Positions 60,949 through 64,000 of a DNA stretch of 64,000 nucleotides are shown here, one piece after another. The notes beneath the pieces were generated by a model. That model searched no databases and was not told where the DNA came from. It saw nothing but the letters and a program-made list of their open reading frames with translations. Position 1 is the first letter of the stretch. Each line of letters begins with the position of its first letter. Origin of the DNA: Microcebus murinus (Eukaryota > Chordata > Mammalia > Primates > Cheirogaleidae); contig NC_134116.1 of assembly GCF_040939455.1 (NCBI RefSeq), positions 47,383,400 through 47,447,399 of the forward strand, in the 5' to 3' direction. The position numbers and the translations under genes were made by a program.

Positions 60949-61409
60949 TGAGGTCTGGCTAGAAAGTATCCAGCAATTGTTAATATAACAAGAACATTGG
61001 GCGACATCAATGTGACCTAGTAGCCAAGAAGCATGGACTGGAATGCACATGTGTCAACAATGACGACTTCACTGTTGAGTGCACATGTGTATTGTGAGGC
61101 CGCTGCATTCAAAATAACTGAGCAAGTAGAGCAATGACTCTGCATCAAATTTGCATTAAGCATGAACATTCCCCCACGGAAACTATGCAGATGATTTAGA
61201 AGGCTTTCCGGGAAGCAGAACACCTGAGAATGTTGAATGTGTATGACTTAGGTTAAGAGACTCCAGGAGAACTGTGTGAGGTCCAAACTGTGCCTATTTT
61301 GAAGGGGGCTGAGGCATCATTGTCCTATGTACAATGTTTCTTATATTTTCTTCACTATATGTCTCTTTTTTTCATATTACATGGATGGATACTTTTTGGA
61401 CAGGCCTCA
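60949..61409 (+). mobile_element. Mariner DNA transposon, internally deleted
   Basis: Flanked by TA dinucleotides (60947-60948 and 61410-61411), with inverted ends 'tgaggtctggctagaaagta' and 'tactttttggacaggcctca'. Inside, 61121-61210 is a decayed mariner transposase N-terminus: 'tctgcatcaaatttgcatta' reads CIKFAL after an Asn/Glu-Gln start and is followed by the helix-turn-helix region, with stop codons. The right part ('ttttgaagggggctgaggca', 'tcattgtcctatgtacaatg') is the C-terminal end and 3' flank of a mariner. An autonomous mariner is about 1.3 kb; this copy is 461 bases, so the catalytic D,D-D core is missing. The minus frame at 61017-61223 is a shadow. Confidence 0.88.
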
Positions 61410-61411
61410 TA

Positions 61412-61569
61412 TATTAAAACAACCTTATGATCTAGCAATTCCACTCCTGGGTATATATCCAAAAAGTAATCAGGATCTCAAAGAGATATAAGTACTCCCT
61501 GTTCATGTCGGCATTGTTCACTGTAACAAAAATATGGAAACAAGTCAAATGTCTATTAATATGTGAATA
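61412..61569 (+). mobile_element. L1 ORF2 C-terminal fragment, left of LTR
   Basis: 'tgatctagcaattccactcc', 'tgggtatatatccaaaaagt', 'atggaaacaagtcaaatgtc' and 'tattaatatgtgaata' are L1 ORF2 C-terminal motifs in sense orientation. The element is interrupted by the LTR at 61570 and resumes at 62149. Confidence 0.88.
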
Positions 61570-62148
61570 TGTTAGGTAGATAGTGAGGGATTCTGGGTCT
61601 CCTCGGAATGAAAGTGGGTGATTTGCTTTAGTGCAATTGCCCCACCCTGATCCTCTCCAAACCGGGGGAGGAGGGAATAGCCTACGAATCTGCCAATCAG
61701 AACTTGGCACACTAGCTGCAAAAGAATGCTGGGGACTCTCTAGCCCATGGGTCAAGCAGCACAGGTACCATAAAGTCTGGAAAGTGACCTAGAACCCACA
61801 GTAAGACTCAGGCCATACAGCTCCCAGTGGTCCAATGAAAGTGGTTCCATGGTGATGTCTGAACCACAGGGAGGTCCCTATCTGGACACCATAAAACAAG
61901 ACCCAGACCATAACCAGGATCTCTTTTTTTTGGTGCAATGGGTCTGGTGTATGTAACACCAGGTGTTACATACATCTGTGGTGTATGTAACACCTTTGTA
62001 AACCTAAGTCTTGCTCTTACTCTATAATCCTATCTTGCTCCCCCTCAATAAACGTCACCTCATGCTCGCCTTACTTTGGTGAGTCTGGTCATTCTTTGGC
62101 AATGAGCTCACCGAGAACTGATAACACAGAATGAGACTAAACCTAACA
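61570..62148 (+). mobile_element. Solo LTR of an endogenous retrovirus (class I-like)
   Basis: 579 bases bounded by a perfect inverted repeat, 'tgttaggt' at the start and 'acctaaca' at the end (TG...CA). It carries CCAAT at 61693-61697, a TATA-like 'ataaaa' at 61891-61896 and AATAAA at 62047-62052, in the order expected for U3-R-U5. The flanks 'aata' and 'aatg' agree at 3 of 4 positions, consistent with a 4-base duplication of gamma-type integrases, and the L1 reads through cleanly once the LTR is removed. No internal viral genes are present, so it arose by recombination between two LTRs. Frames at 61432-61755 and 61808-61993 (minus) are incidental. Confidence 0.85.
61945..61994. repeat. Tripled motif with perfect palindrome in the LTR
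   Basis: The 16-base unit 'tggtgtatgtaacacc' occurs at 61945-61960 and 61979-61994. Between them is its inverted copy 'ggtgttacataca' at 61962-61974, separated by one base from the first unit, giving a 13-base-pair hairpin. It lies downstream of the TATA-like box and upstream of AATAAA, i.e. in the probable R region. Confidence 0.95.
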
Positions 62149-62595
62149 AATGGGTAAATAAAATGTAGTGTGTGTGTGTGTGTGTGGGGGGGTGTATGTA
62201 TATGATATATACATAAAATTTATATACTGGAATATTATTTTGCTTTAAAAAAGAAAGAAATTCTGCAATTTACAATACCATGGATAAACCTAAAGGACAT
62301 TGTGTCAAGTGAAATAATCCAGGCACAAAAAGGCTAATATTGTGTGATCTCACTTACATGCAACAGCTAATATAGTCCAACTTACAGAAACAAAGAATAG
62401 AATGGTAATGACCAGGAGATGGGGAGAGGAAGAAATGGAGAGATGTTGGTCATGGGGTACAAAGTTTCAGTTATACAAGATGAAAAATTTCTGAAGATCT
62501 AATGTATGATAATGTGATTATAATTAGAGATACTTTATTATGTACTTGAATTTTACTAAAATTGTGGATCTTAAGTGTTATTATCACAGGGGTTT
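62149..62595 (+). mobile_element. L1 ORF2 end and 3' UTR, right of LTR
   Basis: L1 resumes with 'aatgggtaaataaaatgtag', a TG run (62168-62185) at the usual 'gtatatatac' position, 'tggaatattattttgcttta', 'ccatggataaacctaaagga', 'cattgtgtcaagtgaaataa', 'gagatgttggtcatggggta' and 'aagtttcagttatacaagat'. It is split again by the purine tract and ends at about 63095. Confidence 0.92.
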
Positions 62596-62683
62596 GGGGG
62601 AGAAGAAAAGAAAAAGGGAGGAAGGAAGGAAGGAAGGAAGGAAGGAAGGAAGGAAGGAAGGAAGGAAGGAAGGAAGGAAGGAA

Positions 62684-62749
<66 letters not shown>

Positions 62750-62943
62750 AAAGAAAGGAGAGGATAGGAAAGGAGAGGAAAGGAAAGGAAAGGAAAGGAA
62801 AGGAAAGGAAAGGAAAGGAAAGGAAAGGAAAGGAAAGGAAAGGAAAGGAAAGGAAAGGAAAGGAAGAAAGGAGGGAGGGAAGGAAGAAGGGAGGGAAGGA
62901 AGGAGAGAAGGAGGAAGGAAGGAAGAAAGGAAAAGAGAGAAAG
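62596..62943. repeat. 348-base polypurine tract, (GGAA), (GAAA) and (GGAAA) arrays
   Basis: All bases are A or G except one T at 62765. Three successive arrays are visible: GGAA units (about 62618-62688), GAAA units (about 62689-62752) and GGAAA-type units (about 62766-62863), followed by an irregular GGAAG/GGAGG end. It sits in the L1 3' UTR where an A-rich/G-rich stretch normally occurs, so it probably grew from it. Three overlapping Lys/Glu/Arg/Gly frames (up to 131 codons) cross it and are artefacts. Confidence 0.98.
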
Positions 62944-63095
62944 TGGTAACTATCTGAGGTGATGGATATGTTAATTAGCTTGATTGTGGTGATTATCTCA
63001 CAAAATATATATGTATATCAAACCATCAATCTATGTGCCTTAAATATATATCATTTAAATTATCAAATATACCTCATTTTTTAAAACAAGAATCC
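62944..63095 (+). mobile_element. L1 3' UTR terminus
   Basis: 'tggtaactatctgaggtgat', 'ggatatgttaattagcttga', 'ttgtggtgattatctcacaa', 'gtgccttaaatatatatcat' are the last part of the same L1 3' UTR as 62149-62595. Confidence 0.9.
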
Positions 63096-63511
63096 CTCTA
63101 AATTAAAGAAATAAAAGGTTGGCTTTCATCTTAAAAAGTAAAATAAATAAAAATAAACTGCTATATTTTGAATTATAAATAATATATATTATTAAATATA
63201 TGTTATGTTACATAAGGATGGTAGCTCTATTATATCCCTTTTCTCCTCTTTGTCATTCATGACATATAGTCATATCACAATTTTTGTTTAAATCCCTTAT
63301 CCTGATTATGAAATTATTGTTCTCTACTGAGACAAACAATGCACTTAATTTCATTTGTATTTTTGTACAACTTTCTATTTTACTAACATTTTATTTTTCA
63401 TTTGCATAACTTTCTTTGAATTCATGGCAAAATCTTTGCAATCACCTGAATCTCTGTAATATACTTCTCAACATATTTTTCTACATATTTAATTCTGTTT
63501 AATAATAAAAT
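63096..63511. other. Unclassified AT-rich sequence
   Basis: No gene or repeat recognised. Confidence 0.4.
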
Positions 63512-64000
63512 ACAGATGGCCCTCAAACAACATGGCTTTGAACTATGTGAGTCCACTTAAATGCAGATTTCTTTCAATAGAAGTTACACTGAGTGTGCCT
63601 GCCTCTGCTGTCTACCTTTCCACCTTCTCCACTTCTGCTTCTGTTACATGTGGCACAGAAAGACCAACCCCTTCTCCTTTTCTTCCTCCTCAGCCTACTT
63701 AACATGAAGTTGATGAGGATGGAGACCTTTGTGATGATCTATTTATACTTCCACTTAGTAAATATATTTTCTCTTCCTTGTGATCTTCTTAATAATATTT
63801 TCTTTTCACTAACATACTTGTGTAAGAATACAGTATATATTAATAGTACATGTAAAACAAAATATGTGCTAATGTACTATTTATGCTATCAGTTAAGTGT
63901 AGGCTATTAGTAGTGAAGTTTTGAGGGAGTCAAAATTTATACGTGGATTCTTGATTGAGTGGAAAGTCGGCACCCTTAATCCCTGTGTTGTTCAAGAGTC
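63512..64000 (+). mobile_element. MER2-like Tigger (TcMar) transposon, cut by window end
   Basis: Starts near 'cagatggccctcaaacaaca' and contains 'tggctttgaactatgtgagt', 'ccacttaaatgcagatttct', 'ttttcttcctcctcagccta', 'tattttctcttccttgtgat', 'agaatacagtatatattaat', 'gtaggctattagtagtgaag', 'ttttgagggagtcaaaattt' and 'ccctgtgttgttcaagagtc', which is the inverted end and lies at the very edge of the window. The 105-codon frame at 63593-63910 has no transposase motif. I am sure of the Tigger class, less of the exact member. Confidence 0.85.

Noticed and set aside
61432..61755. 107-codon minus-strand frame
   Set aside because: Crosses the junction of L1 and solo LTR, so it cannot be an inherited coding unit.
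62540..62957. Three overlapping Lys/Glu/Arg/Gly-rich frames of 75-131 codons
   Set aside because: They translate the polypurine microsatellite in three phases; not genes.

Overview
The window reads as intergenic or deep-intronic DNA from a mammal, most likely a strepsirrhine primate (a lemur, possibly Microcebus or a close relative). It is AT-rich and packed with L1, L2, MIR, Alu and DNA-transposon relics. The best clue to the lineage is a set of three Alu elements (1-355, 19626-19960, 59580-59917). The linker between their two arms carries an extra block containing 'ggccaac' and 'cagaaagaaat', which I know from lemur Alus and not from human ones. A GC-rich L1 3'-UTR-like segment near 47.2 kb points the same way. 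The organism call is inference from repeat families, not from a gene.

I recognise no intact protein-coding gene and no functional RNA gene. The open reading frames are short (131 codons at most). The longest ones translate a purine microsatellite, an LTR, or L1 and transposon debris.

Layout. 0-11 kb: a lemur-type Alu, an antisense L1 3' end, then a long antisense L1 (2.75-7.66 kb) with its ORF2 reverse-transcriptase core deleted, then an L1 with an inverted 5' part (8.5-10.9 kb). 10.9-13.8 kb: a decayed sense L1 ORF2. 13.8-19.6 kb: mostly AT-rich sequence I cannot classify, with two MIR pieces. 19.6-23.2 kb: a lemur Alu, a MER1-type hAT element, a small inverted L1 3' end and a dispersed repeat with a GA microsatellite. 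23-32 kb: mostly unclassified, with one MIR, one older Alu and an L2 relic. 32.4-40 kb: two L2 elements, each split by a DNA transposon (a Tigger-type element and MER5A), a putative LTR, and a short GC-rich hAT element. 40-52 kb: unclassified sequence with L1 and L2 relics, an LTR-like segment, a lemur-type L1 3' end and an old Alu. 52-59.5 kb: L1, MER20, MIR and L2 relics. 59.5-64 kb: the busiest stretch, with a young Alu, a retroposed tRNA-Lys 5' half, a deleted mariner, an L1 hosting a solo LTR and a 348-base polypurine tract, and a MER2-type Tigger element running off the window.

No operon or pathway logic applies. The content is a layered record of transposition. The most notable items are the tailless tRNA-half retropseudogene at 60.6 kb, the solo LTR with a tripled, partly palindromic motif at 61.9 kb, the mini-mariner at 60.9 kb and the hAT element at 35.2 kb. 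Family names come from memory of consensus sequences and were not checked by a search.
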